From the NCBI GenBank assembly GCA_005877305.1, contig VBPW01000069.1, positions 1-39,559 of the forward strand: a DNA stretch of 39,559 nucleotides, read 5' to 3'. This DNA is from Nitrososphaerota archaeon (GTDB lineage: Archaea; Thermoproteota; Nitrososphaeria; Nitrososphaerales; Nitrosopumilaceae). The notes beneath the pieces were generated by a model. That model had not been told where the DNA came from. It saw only the letters and a program-made list of their open reading frames with translations, and ran no database searches. Below are positions 10,138 through 19,342 of this stretch, piece after piece; the stretch's first letter is position 1; every line of letters starts with the position of its first letter. Both the position numbers and the translations under genes were made by a program.

Positions 10138-10632
10138 TTGAGCAAACCTGGTAACTTCTGGCGTCGTGTACACGGTAAGATAACAAAAAAACCAACCAAC
10201 TTTAGCTGGTTAATTAACAATAAACTTGCAGGAAGTGGAATGCCAACATCTGTAACTGAACTTGAATGGGTCAGAAAACAAGGTGTGAAATCTATTATTA
10301 CAATGACTGAAAATCCTCTTCCAGAGTCATGGGTCAAAAATGTCAAATATCTTCATGTACCTACAGAAGATTTTTCTGCACCAGACATGAATCAACTAGA
10401 TCAGACTGTTGATTTTATTCAAGAACGGATCAAAAATGATGAGCCTATAATGGTTCATTGTGCAGCTGGAGTTGGCAGAACAGGAACTATACTAGCTTGT
10501 TATCTGATAAAATATCATAACTTGTCTGCAAAGGATGCAATTGAAAAAATACGGAAAGAAAGACCAGGTTCCATACAATCTGAATCGCAAGAAATAGCAA
10601 TAGGTCTTTATCACAAATTTGTCCACAAATAA
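10138..10632 (+). CDS. Dual-specificity protein phosphatase
   Basis: 164 aa, TTG start; VHCAAGVGRTGTILACYLI signature (CX5R). Confidence 0.92.
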   Translation: MSKPGNFWRRVHGKITKKPTNFSWLINNKLAGSGMPTSVTELEWVRKQGVKSIITMTENPLPESWVKNVKYLHVPTEDFSAPDMNQLDQTVDFIQERIKNDEPIMVHCAAGVGRTGTILACYLIKYHNLSAKDAIEKIRKERPGSIQSESQEIAIGLYHKFVHK

Positions 10633-10779
10633 CTATTCAGGTATTGAAGTAGTTACCATTTTTCCATTTTCAAGCTTGATAAACAGAAATCTGTTATCCT
10701 TGAAGATCAAAGTTATTTCATTATTCTTTTCTTCTACTTCAAGTAGTTCTTGTCCTCTAAGTCCATCAAATTTTACCAT
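10633..10779 (-). CDS. 48-aa hypothetical protein, absent from the supplied ORF track
   Basis: Translates as MVKFDGLRGQELLEVEEKNNEITLIFKDNRFLFIKLENGKMVTTSIPE with ATG start; fills the gap between flanking CDS. Confidence 0.55.
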   Translation of the reverse strand: MVKFDGLRGQELLEVEEKNNEITLIFKDNRFLFIKLENGKMVTTSIPE

Positions 10780-10808
10780 AGTCTATCTCTAATAATTCCA
10801 TTTATATC

Positions 10809-11351
10809 CTATTTGGTAATCTCAATCTCTATTTCTTTAGAATGTGTTTTTCCGTCAAATGGATCAGTATAATCATGTTTAAGCCAAGAAACAAAAACCT
10901 CTGCACCAATCTTATGTTTTCCATTCCCAAGCTCAGATGCTTTGAATTCAATTTTTTCATTAAAATTAAGAAGCATCTCTTGTGCTTCTGCCTGATTTTT
11001 TGGAATAAATGGTTCAAAATTTTTTGCTATTTGGACCCAGATCTTTTTTTCTGCCATCTGAGTAAGTTTAGGGTTACGTGTCCAAAACAGCGCAGCCTTT
11101 CTGTAGGTATCTATTGGTTTTCCTATCTCACGTTTTCGTAGTCCGCCTGTATAGAGCCTGACTCCGTATTTTAGCTTAAAAGTATTATCATGTTTATTGT
11201 ATGCTCTTTCCCAGTTTTTTTCATTAAAGGTTTGACGAAACGCACCCATGATAGCAAATTTTACATTTATTGTGACATTTTCTTCGGTTCTAAATTTATC
11301 ATTTGATTTCTCTAATTCAACATCAGTGATGAAGGTCTTTTCAGTAGACAA
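10809..11351 (-). CDS. Conserved hypothetical protein
   Basis: 180-aa ORF with no overlap to confident genes. Confidence 0.7.
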   Translation of the reverse strand: MSTEKTFITDVELEKSNDKFRTEENVTINVKFAIMGAFRQTFNEKNWERAYNKHDNTFKLKYGVRLYTGGLRKREIGKPIDTYRKAALFWTRNPKLTQMAEKKIWVQIAKNFEPFIPKNQAEAQEMLLNFNEKIEFKASELGNGKHKIGAEVFVSWLKHDYTDPFDGKTHSKEIEIEITK

Positions 11352-11397
11352 TTAATCGTAATGGTTTATATCCTCAATAAGTATTTTTTTTATTTAC

Positions 11398-11679
11398 ATG
11401 GATGCTAAGATAACAAAATCTTCTCCAAAGGAAGTTTCACTAGAGATAACAAAATCCGATATTAGTACATTGTACATAGTACAACACGAACTTCTCCAGG
11501 AATCTAGTATAGAATTTGCAGGTGTAATAATGAAGCACCCACTTACTAAAGAATATTGGATGCGTGTGAATACCTCAAAAGGAAATCCACTAAAAGAGAT
11601 AGAAAAGGCAGCAAAAACTGCAATTGAATATACAAATGAATTAAAAAAAGCAGTACAATCAAAATTAAAAGGTGTTTAA
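11398..11679 (+). CDS. rpo11: DNA-directed RNA polymerase subunit L (Rpo11)
   Basis: 93 aa; EFAGVIMKHPLTKEYWMRVNT...AIEYTNELKKAV; followed immediately by TFS. Confidence 0.85.
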   Translation: MDAKITKSSPKEVSLEITKSDISTLYIVQHELLQESSIEFAGVIMKHPLTKEYWMRVNTSKGNPLKEIEKAAKTAIEYTNELKKAVQSKLKGV

Positions 11680-11991
11680 ATGAAATTTTGCCCAAAGTGT
11701 GAGGTGCGTTTAAAGCAAGATAGCTCCAACTCTTTTATTTGTCCCAAATGTAGTTACAGTGAAAAAGGTGGAAAAGACAGAAAGCAAGTAAAAGGAGAGA
11801 GCAGCTCTATCATTGATGTTTTAGATGAAAACGAAAAGACGGAAACATTACCTGTAATAAAAATGGATTGTGAAAAATGTGGACACACCGAAGCAGTCTG
11901 GTGGATGCTACAAACTAGAAGCGCAGATGAACCAACGACTCAGTTTTATCGTTGCATTAAATGTAACTATACATGGCGTAACTACGCATAA
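11680..11991 (+). CDS. tfs: Transcription factor S (TFIIS/RpoM-like)
   Basis: 103 aa; N-terminal Zn ribbon FCPKCEVRL...FICPKCSY; C-terminal CEKCGHTEAVWWMLQTRSADEPTTQFYRCIKCNYTWR with acidic DE tip. Confidence 0.95.
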   Translation: MKFCPKCEVRLKQDSSNSFICPKCSYSEKGGKDRKQVKGESSSIIDVLDENEKTETLPVIKMDCEKCGHTEAVWWMLQTRSADEPTTQFYRCIKCNYTWRNYA

Positions 11992-12027
11992 CGTTTAACT
12001 TGAAGATGTTTAGACATCTGATTAAGT

Positions 12028-12774
12028 TTGGTATTTTCTGCAAAAACTAGTGGTTCAGATGAATGGAAAGCAGTCATTTCCGCAATTTCTACGCTTGTAG
12101 AAGAAGCTACCTTTGAAGCAACAGGAGAAGGAATTGCATTCAGAGGAATGGATCCATCCCACGTTGCACTAATAGACATCGCATGGCCCAATTCTGCATT
12201 TGAAAAATATGAATGTGATAACGATGCTAAGTTTGGTGTAAGAATTGATGAATTTTCTAAGTTGATTAAAAGAGCTGATAAAAAGGACAGCATTGAGATC
12301 AGTATCTCAGAAGAAAACCTATTACTTGTTACAATAGGGAAAAATAAAAAATACAAAATGAGACTGATTGAGAGCTCTGCAACAGACACACCTCTTCCAA
12401 AAATTTCGTACAATGCAAGAATTGGAGTTACCTCAACAGAGTTTGATAAAATTCTAGGCGATATTCAAGTTGTATCAGAATATCTTTCAATAAGTGCAAC
12501 TGCATCCAAAGCTGAGTTTTCTGGAAGAGGTGATTCTGGAGAAGCAGTGATAACCTTAGAAAAAGGAATGGCAGAAATGCCTGAAATTGAAGTAAAAGAA
12601 GAAAGTACGGCAACCTATAGTTTGGAATATCTTAATAGCATTGTAAAAGCTGTGGGAACTGTTGCAGGTACAGTAATTTGTGAATATTCTACTAAGATGC
12701 CTCTAAGACTAGAATTCAAAGTAGCAAATGTAGGTCGGATTCATTTCTATTTGGCACCTAGAGTAGAAAGTTAA
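12028..12774 (+). CDS. pcn: DNA polymerase sliding clamp (PCNA)
   Basis: 248 aa, TTG start; AISTLVEEATFEATGEGIAFRGMDPSHVALIDIAWP and C-terminal MPLRLEFKVANVGRIHFYLAPRVES. Confidence 0.95.
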   Translation: MVFSAKTSGSDEWKAVISAISTLVEEATFEATGEGIAFRGMDPSHVALIDIAWPNSAFEKYECDNDAKFGVRIDEFSKLIKRADKKDSIEISISEENLLLVTIGKNKKYKMRLIESSATDTPLPKISYNARIGVTSTEFDKILGDIQVVSEYLSISATASKAEFSGRGDSGEAVITLEKGMAEMPEIEVKEESTATYSLEYLNSIVKAVGTVAGTVICEYSTKMPLRLEFKVANVGRIHFYLAPRVES

Positions 12775-12809
12775 AGCATTTAAGGACAATCAAGACAGGT
12801 ATTACTGAA

Positions 12810-14213
12810 TTGAAACTAGTGCTGAAGTTCGGCGGAACATCAATCTCTTCTGCTGCAAACATCAGACACGTTGCTAATTTTATTAATTCATTATCAAAAC
12901 AACACAAAATAGTTTGTGTCTTTTCTGCAATCACTGGTGTTACAGATGATTTGATAAGAATAACAACTCTAATTCAAAATAGAAACAACGATGCTGTAAA
13001 TAATCTTGCAAAAAAAATAATCAAAAATCATATGCAAATTTCAAATGAATGTGTCAAGAATCCCAAGATAAGAAAGGAACTAGTCAACAAGATGACAGTA
13101 GATCTTTCTGAATTACAGGAATTATTACATGGAATGCTTTTACTTGGCGAAGTAACACCACGCTCTTCGGATTATCTAATCTCATTTGGTGAAAGATTAT
13201 CTATCAATCTAGTTGCAGCTGCTCTAAATGATTTAGGTGCTAAAGCAGTAGCCCTTACTGGAAAAGATGCAGGAATAGTAACTGACTCGAATTTTGGTGA
13301 GGCAAAACCCCTTATGGACACAACAAGGTTACATGTTTCCCATACAATAGATACGCTCTTGGAAAAAAAGACCTTACCTATCATTGGAGGATTTGCAGGA
13401 GCTGATCAGCACGGGAATATCACCACTTTTGGAAGGGGAGGCTCAGATTATACTGCAACAATCATAGCTTCCAGTATCAAGGCCGATGAGGTCTGGCTTA
13501 TGAGTGATGTAGATGGTTTGATGACAACTGATCCAAAAATTGTGAAAAACGCCAAGGTCCTAAAAGAGGTTTCTTACATCGAGGCAATGGAGATGGCACT
13601 CTTTGGTGCAAAATACATACATCCAAGAGCACTTGAACCACTAGTTACAAAAAAAATTCCACTTCGAATAAAAAGTACATTTAATGTTAAAAATCCTGGA
13701 ACTCTTGTAACTGCCACTCCACAAGCTGATGCTCAAAAAACAGTCAAATGCGTTAGTGCAATACGACACACTGCGCTGATAGATGTTAGAGGGGGAAGTA
13801 TGGTTGGTGCACCAGGAACCGCTGCTACAATATTTTCTACACTTGCAAAAGCTGGAATTAACATTATGATGATCTCACAAAGTCCATCAGAATCAAGTAT
13901 CTCAATTATTGTAAAAAAGAATGATCTTGACAAAGCTGTTAATGCACTTGAAATGAATCTGTTAGGTAAAATAATAAAAAAAGTAGATGTGACAGTTGAC
14001 GTTGCAATCATTGCACTAATTGGATCAGGTATGAGAGGAATCGTTGGTGTTGCATCTAAAGTATTTGCTGCTGTTGCAAAAAAAGGAGTCAACGTAGTTA
14101 TGATTGCACAGGGCTCATCTGAGCTTAATTTGGCATTTGTAGTAAAAGATGCTGATTGCAATACAGCGGTACAGGCACTACATAATGAATTTGAACTTGC
14201 AAAAATAAATTAA
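12810..14213 (+). CDS. Aspartate kinase
   Basis: 467 aa, TTG start; LKFGGTSISSAANI, TTFGRGGSDYTATIIA, two C-terminal ACT repeats. Confidence 0.95.
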   Translation: MKLVLKFGGTSISSAANIRHVANFINSLSKQHKIVCVFSAITGVTDDLIRITTLIQNRNNDAVNNLAKKIIKNHMQISNECVKNPKIRKELVNKMTVDLSELQELLHGMLLLGEVTPRSSDYLISFGERLSINLVAAALNDLGAKAVALTGKDAGIVTDSNFGEAKPLMDTTRLHVSHTIDTLLEKKTLPIIGGFAGADQHGNITTFGRGGSDYTATIIASSIKADEVWLMSDVDGLMTTDPKIVKNAKVLKEVSYIEAMEMALFGAKYIHPRALEPLVTKKIPLRIKSTFNVKNPGTLVTATPQADAQKTVKCVSAIRHTALIDVRGGSMVGAPGTAATIFSTLAKAGINIMMISQSPSESSISIIVKKNDLDKAVNALEMNLLGKIIKKVDVTVDVAIIALIGSGMRGIVGVASKVFAAVAKKGVNVVMIAQGSSELNLAFVVKDADCNTAVQALHNEFELAKIN

Positions 14214-14278
14214 TTTCATAATAATGACTCTGACCATCATTCGAAAAAGCATTTATGTAAAACAATGATTCAGACCTT

Positions 14279-15733
14279 ATGAACAAATACATCCTTTTAA
14301 TTACAATCTTTGCTGTTGCTGCTGTTATACTTTCTATACCATTACTAGCAGATCAATACGCTAATGCAGGAATGATAAAAAAAATTCAATTCACACAAAC
14401 CTTGACTTCATCACAAGATCCTGGTCAAGGTCATGAAAATGAACAGATGGCGTTTGTTCTCTCTCCAAATAATGGAACTCTATATCATGGTTCATTAACA
14501 TTTACCGCAAGTGAACCAGTACAAATCGTAATTCTTCATCAGATTGAAAAATCTGATGCAAAAGGCCAACCTACTTGGACAGTTGATGGCAATACGATTT
14601 TTGCTGAAACCGTCGTAGATATTGGTACAAATGCTGGTTCTTATGATTTCACAGGTGCAGCAGTTGGTTTGCACTCTACAAACTCTGCAACAGTTACTGC
14701 AACAGTCAGCGTCGATGGTTGGATACGAGGACAAACACCTGAAGCAATGCAACACTATACGGGATCAACGGTAACAGGAACGTCACTAAAATTATCAAGT
14801 GCAAGCGTTCCTGCAAAAATCCCATTACACTTTGGATTCTTTAATGGTAGTCCTGTTTACTATATTGTAACTGACACTAACGATAAAAAAAGTGCCAATG
14901 TGATATCAGAAAAACAAAAATGGAAAGTTGGAAATGCACCAACTTTAAGCAACCTACCAAAAGGATCGTTAGGCAAAGTCTATTTCTTCCATAATGGAAT
15001 TACGGGTAATGGAACTGATGGATTTCAAAACGATGTCTTTTCAAATACTCCTGCACAAAAAGATCAGTACACCCCCCTTAGAACTATAATCGATGTAACT
15101 TGGAATATAGGCAAAGTTCCAGAAATTTTAGACTCTGAAAAAAAAATTCTTAATGCAAACATGACAGGCAAAGTAAGACTTACCAATACTAACATAATCA
15201 TGAACATGCCACAGATTATGTGGCCAGGTGGTCAAATGTCAGTTCGAGAAGATAAAGACTTGGAACAAAAACCGTTTGAAGGAGGACAGATTCTTGATAT
15301 TAATACCAATAACATGGCTGTTACCTTAATAGCTCACAGAGGCTGGGGGCCAGACGGTAGAACCATTTACTATATCATAACTGATGCCACAACAGAAGGG
15401 CCTGCTAAAATGATGGGCGTAACTAATACACCTTCACTTATCTCACTAAGCTCTGCATTCATAGATCTCTATCACTTTACAAATGGACTAAAAGGTCCGG
15501 GACCTTTTGGTTTCCAACCAGGAATTAGCAGTGCATCTGCTGGAGACGATACATATGGACCACTTTGTAAAATATCTCTAGTTTCATGGAACGTTCCAAC
15601 TCAAGCGACCCTTCTTGAAAATATGAAAGATATCAACGCAAAGAAATCTGCAGGAGACATAACAGTGGAATCTGCAAGAGTTTTAGATACTGAATACCTA
15701 TTAGATTGTCCATTCGTGGATCCATTTCAGTAA
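14279..15733 (+). CDS. Secreted hypothetical protein with duplicated C-terminal domain
   Basis: 484 aa; N-terminal signal-like hydrophobic segment; two internally similar segments (GSPVYYIVTD...VTWN and GRTIYYIITD...VSWN). Confidence 0.8.
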   Translation: MNKYILLITIFAVAAVILSIPLLADQYANAGMIKKIQFTQTLTSSQDPGQGHENEQMAFVLSPNNGTLYHGSLTFTASEPVQIVILHQIEKSDAKGQPTWTVDGNTIFAETVVDIGTNAGSYDFTGAAVGLHSTNSATVTATVSVDGWIRGQTPEAMQHYTGSTVTGTSLKLSSASVPAKIPLHFGFFNGSPVYYIVTDTNDKKSANVISEKQKWKVGNAPTLSNLPKGSLGKVYFFHNGITGNGTDGFQNDVFSNTPAQKDQYTPLRTIIDVTWNIGKVPEILDSEKKILNANMTGKVRLTNTNIIMNMPQIMWPGGQMSVREDKDLEQKPFEGGQILDINTNNMAVTLIAHRGWGPDGRTIYYIITDATTEGPAKMMGVTNTPSLISLSSAFIDLYHFTNGLKGPGPFGFQPGISSASAGDDTYGPLCKISLVSWNVPTQATLLENMKDINAKKSAGDITVESARVLDTEYLLDCPFVDPFQ

Positions 15734-15788
15734 ATAGTTCTTTTTTATGAAAACGGATAAATCTCCTTAAACAACGGTTTATTGTAAC

Positions 15789-16577
15789 ATGACAGGAAAA
15801 TTATACATTGTAGGAGTTGGTCCAGGTCATCACGATCACATGACTTTTCGTGCAAAACAAGTGATCGAAGAAAGTAACACAATTGTTGGATATGAAACCT
15901 ATGTCAACTTAGTAGAGGATCTTATTGCTGAAAAGGAAGTTTACAGGTATGCAATGACTCAAGAGGTAGAACGAGCTCATCAATGTATTGATCTTGCCAA
16001 ATCAGGAAAGATAGTCTCACTTGTTTCAAGTGGAGATCCAGGAATTTATGGAATGGCTGGTCTTATCTATGAGATACTTGCAGAAGAAGGATGGGACAGA
16101 AAAAATGGTCTTTATGTTGAAGTAGTACCCGGTGTATCTTCACTCAATTCCTGTGCTGCTCTTGTTGGTTCTCCACTCATGACAGATTTTGCCGTTGTAA
16201 GCATGAGCGATTTACTGGTTCCATGGGAAATCATAATAAAAAGAGTAGAAGCAGCTGCGCAAGGAGATTATGTGATAGTTATCTACAATCCTTCTAGCAA
16301 AAAAAGAATCCATCAACTTCAGGACACACGAAAAATTTTATTAAAATATAGATCTCCGACTACGCCTGTTGCAATAATAAAAGGAGCATTTAGAGAATCA
16401 CAAACAATAATTCTAACAGATCTAGAAAACCTTGAAAACCATTCAGATCAGCTTGGCATGATTAGTACAGTAATAGTTGGAAACTCATCCACATACAGAT
16501 ACCAAGATCTGATGATCAATCCTCGTGGATATACATCAAAGTACAACATAATAGATCCACAAAAAAACAAAAACTAG
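15789..16577 (+). CDS. cobJ: Precorrin-3B C17-methyltransferase
   Basis: 262 aa; LYIVGVGPGHHDHMTFRA, VSLVSSGDPGIYGMAGL, VVPGVSSLNSCAALVGSPLMTDFAVVSMSD typical of SAM-dependent corrin methylases. Confidence 0.92.
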   Translation: MTGKLYIVGVGPGHHDHMTFRAKQVIEESNTIVGYETYVNLVEDLIAEKEVYRYAMTQEVERAHQCIDLAKSGKIVSLVSSGDPGIYGMAGLIYEILAEEGWDRKNGLYVEVVPGVSSLNSCAALVGSPLMTDFAVVSMSDLLVPWEIIIKRVEAAAQGDYVIVIYNPSSKKRIHQLQDTRKILLKYRSPTTPVAIIKGAFRESQTIILTDLENLENHSDQLGMISTVIVGNSSTYRYQDLMINPRGYTSKYNIIDPQKNKN

Positions 16578-16578
16578 T

Positions 16579-17559
16579 ATGAAATCAATCCAGGTAGGCC
16601 TTACCTTACCACAAGGATGGCTTGATGAATTTCCTGGCAACAATGCTTATGATCAATTTCTTTTTTCAAAATCTGTTGCACTAAAGGCAGAACAACTAGG
16701 ATACAATGCAGGTTATGTCTATGATCATTTCATTCCGTATTATGGAGATAAGAGAACCATGCCCTTTTTTGAAGCCTATGTACTTCTTTCCGCAATTGCA
16801 GGTGTCACATCAAAGATTAGGATTGGCCAAGTGGTAACTTGTAACTCGTATCGTTCACCTGCACTTTTGGCAAAGATGTCTTCTACTTTAGATGCAATAA
16901 GCAATGGAAGGCTAGAGTTTGGCATAGGTGCTGGGTGGTTTGAGTACGAATACAAATCATACGGATATCGCTTTGAGAAAGCCTCAACAAGAATAGAGCA
17001 GCTCGATGAATCCATATCTATAATTAAAAAAATGTGGCAAAAGGAAAAATCAACTTTTAATGGAAAACACTATTCAGTCAAAAACGCAATATGTAGTCCA
17101 AAACCATTACAAAAACCACATCCTCCAATAATGGTAGGAGGTGCTGGTCAAAAACTCATGGCAGTAGTAGCAAAATACGCTACACGCTACAATCATCCAT
17201 TTGGGACCCCTGAAATTCTACAAAATAAAATTGAAATGCTCAAAACACAATGCAAAAAAATTAAACGTGATTATAATGAAATTGAAAATTCTGTTTTACT
17301 AAGAGTACTGGTTGGTAAAGACAATGATGATGTTAAACAAATCGTATCTAAACTAAAAAAGAAAAATGAATCCATAGCAGAGTTTGTTACACGTTCAAAA
17401 GATAGTATAGCACTTGGTACTTCAGAAGATGTAATTAATCATCTTAGACAGTACATAGACATTGGTATACGTTACTTTATTGTTAACTTTATAGGACTTT
17501 CAAATTCACTTGAAATGCTTTCGTTATTTTCAGAAAAAGTAAGACCACAACTTAGGTAG
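16579..17559 (+). CDS. LLM class (F420-dependent-type) oxidoreductase
   Basis: 326 aa; IAGVTSKIRIGQVVTCNSYRSPALLAKMSSTLDAISNGRLEFGIGAGWFE. Confidence 0.9.
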   Translation: MKSIQVGLTLPQGWLDEFPGNNAYDQFLFSKSVALKAEQLGYNAGYVYDHFIPYYGDKRTMPFFEAYVLLSAIAGVTSKIRIGQVVTCNSYRSPALLAKMSSTLDAISNGRLEFGIGAGWFEYEYKSYGYRFEKASTRIEQLDESISIIKKMWQKEKSTFNGKHYSVKNAICSPKPLQKPHPPIMVGGAGQKLMAVVAKYATRYNHPFGTPEILQNKIEMLKTQCKKIKRDYNEIENSVLLRVLVGKDNDDVKQIVSKLKKKNESIAEFVTRSKDSIALGTSEDVINHLRQYIDIGIRYFIVNFIGLSNSLEMLSLFSEKVRPQLR

Positions 17560-18652
17560 TTTGTCTTATTGCGTTAACAAGCTCTTCACTTAAGACGAGT
17601 TTATGACGAATAGGCTTGATAATCTCTACGATGTATCTAGAAACAGTTTCTTTAAGATCAGAGGGATGCAATTTCTTTTCTGAAAATTCTTTTTCTAGTT
17701 GTTGATAACTGGTAAACGTTATATTTCCGCCAAACTTTGAAGGTCTCTCAACAATAATTTCCTTAAATTCATGAAAAATCAAACATCTTGAAATTTCTAA
17801 AAGCGGATTGTTTTCAACAACTCCCTCAGGGCACCAAGCTTTTTTGAACTTTGATTTTATCTCATCATCTGAGTCGTGAATAAAAATTCCTGAATCTGAT
17901 TTGGATTTACTCATCTTGGTACCACTCAAGGTTGTATCAGTATCGAGTGTACTAGAATCGCTTGGATTAAGAACGCTTGAATCTTTAGTCGTACTAGTTT
18001 GTGGTTCCGATAAACCTGGAAGAATGTGATGATGAACAGCTACAGGAACCTTCCATTTCATCTTTGGAAAAATTTCTCTTACAAGCATGTGTATTTTTCT
18101 TTGATCCATGCCTGCATGAACAATGTCAAGATCCATAGCATGTATATCGACTGCTTGCATAGGAGGATAAAGTAACTGGCCCAAGTCTATTTTTTCTTCT
18201 TCTGCAGTTCTACCCATAATTGTAAGCGATCTCTTTGCACGTTCAAGTGACATGTGTTTTGCAAATTTTACTAGTTCCAACCAATACTCTTTTCTTGACT
18301 CGTAAAGTTCAGAACCTTGAATTATTTTTACGCCAGGGCAAAAAAGCTTGAAGGCATTAGCATAGTATTTTGAAACACTTCTAATCTTCTCCCAATCCCC
18401 ACCGAGTTTATTATTGATAAAAGTATGCCAATCGGCTAAAAAAACGGTACACTTGACTCCAGCCTTGATAAAATCATTAATCTTAAAGCCTGTTAGGATA
18501 AGGCTCCCAAGATGTAAGAAACCAGAAATTTCTAATCCAATGTAGTGCTTTGGATGTGAATTTGTCCTGAAAAGATTTTCAAGTTCTTCATTGGTTACTA
18601 CTTCTTCAGTAGGATCTTTTTTAACAAGTGCTATTTTCTCTGTAACATCCAA
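17552..18652 (-). CDS. tyrS: Tyrosine--tRNA ligase
   Basis: 366 aa; HIGH-like HLGS context (YIGLEISGFLHLGSLIL), HMLVREIFPKMKWKVPVAVHHHILPGL, KMSKSKSDSGIFI. Confidence 0.92.
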   Translation of the reverse strand: MDVTEKIALVKKDPTEEVVTNEELENLFRTNSHPKHYIGLEISGFLHLGSLILTGFKINDFIKAGVKCTVFLADWHTFINNKLGGDWEKIRSVSKYYANAFKLFCPGVKIIQGSELYESRKEYWLELVKFAKHMSLERAKRSLTIMGRTAEEEKIDLGQLLYPPMQAVDIHAMDLDIVHAGMDQRKIHMLVREIFPKMKWKVPVAVHHHILPGLSEPQTSTTKDSSVLNPSDSSTLDTDTTLSGTKMSKSKSDSGIFIHDSDDEIKSKFKKAWCPEGVVENNPLLEISRCLIFHEFKEIIVERPSKFGGNITFTSYQQLEKEFSEKKLHPSDLKETVSRYIVEIIKPIRHKLVLSEELVNAIRQTT

Positions 18653-18686
18653 CGCGAGTCAAATTTTCCTTTGTAACCCTATAAAG

Positions 18687-19250
18687 TTACGCATCAAGTT
18701 CATGCTGTTGTTTTCTTGGTCTGGTACTAAGATAAAGTGCGTGCAAGCTAATTATAAAAGCAGCAAGAAACATCTTTGTTGCAAAAATAAGATTCCATGG
18801 CCTATGTGGATCAGGATAAGCAATAGTTAACGAATCTATATCTGGTACCTTTCCACCTACGATCCCTGCAGTAATTTGTGCATTAAGAACTAAAAAATTA
18901 TAAATTGTTTCATAAAGACAGATTGCTGAAAATCCTACTAACATCAACTGAGTAAGTGATAACCTCCACGATGGAATACTAGTAGTTTTCTTCCATCCTA
19001 TTCTTGTTACGCAGTACCATCCTACTATAGTTGAAAAGAATAACCATGTTGTAAGTTTAGCAAAATGACTAGTGGGAAATTCAGTTTTTACAAGAACCTC
19101 TCCCAACACATACGTGCCTTTTGTTGACCACTCTTCTAGCGTAGCGTAGATGCCAAATAGAGTAATTGATGCCATTATTACTGCACAAGCATAGAAAATA
19201 TACAGAAATACCCTATATCCTGATTCATTTTCGTGTAAGTGTACTTTCAT
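18687..19250 (-). CDS. Four-TM integral membrane protein
   Basis: 187 aa with four clear hydrophobic segments; family not recognised. Confidence 0.8.
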   Translation of the reverse strand: MKVHLHENESGYRVFLYIFYACAVIMASITLFGIYATLEEWSTKGTYVLGEVLVKTEFPTSHFAKLTTWLFFSTIVGWYCVTRIGWKKTTSIPSWRLSLTQLMLVGFSAICLYETIYNFLVLNAQITAGIVGGKVPDIDSLTIAYPDPHRPWNLIFATKMFLAAFIISLHALYLSTRPRKQQHELDA

Positions 19251-19342
19251 TTAATTCCGATTGTTTTCATCTGAAATATAAGAATTGGTTTTAATTAATT
19301 TCCAGAGGTTTATTATACTATTTATAATCATAATTTCTGCAG

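Noticed and set aside
13733-14161. 142-aa ORF antisense to aspartate kinase
   Set aside because: Shadow ORF over conserved ACT repeats.
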